NCBI GenBank assembly: GCA_050014815.1
Contig: JBEKCP010000027.1
Location: forward strand, 1-22,213
From: JBEKCP01 sp050014815
GTDB lineage: Bacteria > Planctomycetota > Planctomycetia > Pirellulales > Thermoguttaceae
DNA length: 22,213 nt
Direction: 5' to 3'
Shown: positions 21,697-22,213 of the stretch, in pieces
Position numbering within the stretch: the first letter of the stretch is position 1
How the letters are laid out: every line of letters begins with the position of its first letter
Notes under the pieces: generated by a model
Database searches by the model: none
Told to the model about the DNA's origin: nothing
What the model saw: only the letters and a program-made list of their open reading frames with translations
Made by a program: the position numbers and the translations under genes

Positions 21697-21764
21697 GCCG
21701 CGTAGCGGCGCCAGAGAATGGCCTGGGGCGTAAGCCTCAGGAATGACTGTCGCCGCTCCGCGGC
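21697..21764. repeat. Three-hairpin intergenic element, possible two-way terminator or REP-like repeat
   Basis: Three perfect or near-perfect hairpins occur in 68 bp. GCCGC-GTA-GCGGC lies at 21697-21709. CCTGGGGC-GTAA-GCCTCAGG lies at 21722-21741, eight pairs with one G-T. GCCGC-TCC-GCGGC lies at 21752-21764. The outer two share the same arms, so they can also pair with each other across the middle one. The element lies between convergent genes. No T-run follows on either strand, so Rho-independent termination is not clearly supported. Confidence 0.55.
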
Positions 21765-21780
21765 TGAATCGGGATAGGCA

Positions 21781-22213
21781 TTACGGCGCCGCACGTCCGG
21801 TTTCTCGGGCCGGCAAGGTGCGTCGATAGGCGTCCTGGTAGAGGCCGATTCGGTCGAAGGGAATCGGTTCCCACGACGGAATCGCTTTCTCGAGCCACGG
21901 CCGCCAGCGCGACGCGAAATCCTGAACGGTCAGGCACTCGCACGGCAGATTGACCGGCTTTTCCTTCGTGCCCGACAGATTGGTGAATCCTTTGATCTGG
22001 ACCGCGGGGGCTAAGCCCTTGGCTGCGCCCGTCGTATTCACCACCAGGTTGTCGGCAATCTCGAGTTTGTCGAGCAATTTCATCACGTTGCCGTCGAAGT
22101 CGCATACCTGTTTCGTGCAGTTGACGAAGGCGTTGCGCCGCACCGTGTTGCCCAAGGGTTGGCGTGGTTCGTTCTGCATGATCGTGGCCAATCGCGGATA
22201 CTTTGTGCTCCAG
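21781..22213 (-). CDS. C-terminal part of a probable right-handed beta-helix protein (runs off the window)
   Basis: The minus-strand frame is open from the window's right edge to a TAA at 21781-21783, so only the last 143 or so residues are visible and the start is outside. The visible part begins WSTKYPRLATIMQNEP and continues with GNTVRRNAFVNC, VCDFDG, LEIADNLVV. Its end, WEPIPFDRIGLYQDAYRRTLP, resembles the C-terminus of secreted pectate-lyase-like beta-helix proteins, in which a K/RYPxLA segment and G-N-xxRRN turns precede the last coils. Such proteins cleave or bind polysaccharides outside the cell. Enzyme class cannot be told from this fragment. It faces the small membrane ORF across the hairpin cluster. 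Confidence 0.6.
   Translation of the reverse strand, partial: WSTKYPRLATIMQNEPRQPLGNTVRRNAFVNCTKQVCDFDGNVMKLLDKLEIADNLVVNTTGAAKGLAPAVQIKGFTNLSGTKEKPVNLPCECLTVQDFASRWRPWLEKAIPSWEPIPFDRIGLYQDAYRRTLPARETGRAAP

Overview
The window looks like part of a Planctomycetota chromosome or metagenomic contig. The reasons are high G+C, a long single-strand run of sugar-catabolism and secreted glycosidase genes, an integrase with the N-terminal style common in planctomycetes, and large exported proteins mixing FlgD-like, propeller, EF-hand and PA14 parts. This assignment is recognition by eye, not a database result.

Layout. Positions 1-443 hold no convincing gene. At 444-473 there is a near-consensus sigma70-type promoter overlaid with an inverted repeat. 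It opens a tightly packed plus-strand series: DeoR-family regulator (508-1320), class II aldolase-like protein (1310-2197), PfkB-type kinase with an internal gap (2200-2778), E2 acyltransferase (2780-3844), E1 alpha (3859-4863) and E1 beta (4880-5899) of a thiamine-diphosphate 2-oxoacid dehydrogenase complex. The same strand continues into exported proteins: a DUF4450-like glycosidase (5976-8456), a short six-hairpin glycosidase with a C-terminal carbohydrate-binding-like domain (8468-9703), two related proteins of unknown function (9789-11054 and 11067-13181) and a GH38 alpha-mannosidase (13282-15939). The series ends in a sugar-porter MFS gene (from 15956) broken after about 170 residues.

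The break joins the MFS frame to what looks like the last 35 codons of a UroD-like gene. Next comes a minus-strand tyrosine-recombinase-like integrase (16660-17760) whose C-terminus, including the nucleophilic tyrosine, is missing. An 825-bp gene-poor stretch follows with a promoter for each direction. Then come a 949-residue exported propeller/EF-hand/PA14 protein (18586-21435), a small membrane ORF (21422-21670), a cluster of three hairpins (21697-21764), and the C-terminal end of a probable beta-helix protein on the minus strand that runs off the window.

How it may work. Secreted enzymes would trim a mannose-containing or related glycan, the MFS porter (now broken) would import a sugar, and the kinase/aldolase/dehydrogenase set would turn it into central metabolites under DeoR control. 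The substrate is not known. The most interesting points are the operator-promoter overlay, the aldolase with a changed active-site motif, the E2 with no recognisable subunit-binding domain and no E3 gene nearby, and the repeated clean internal losses in several genes. Those losses suggest either a decaying locus or assembly collapse.
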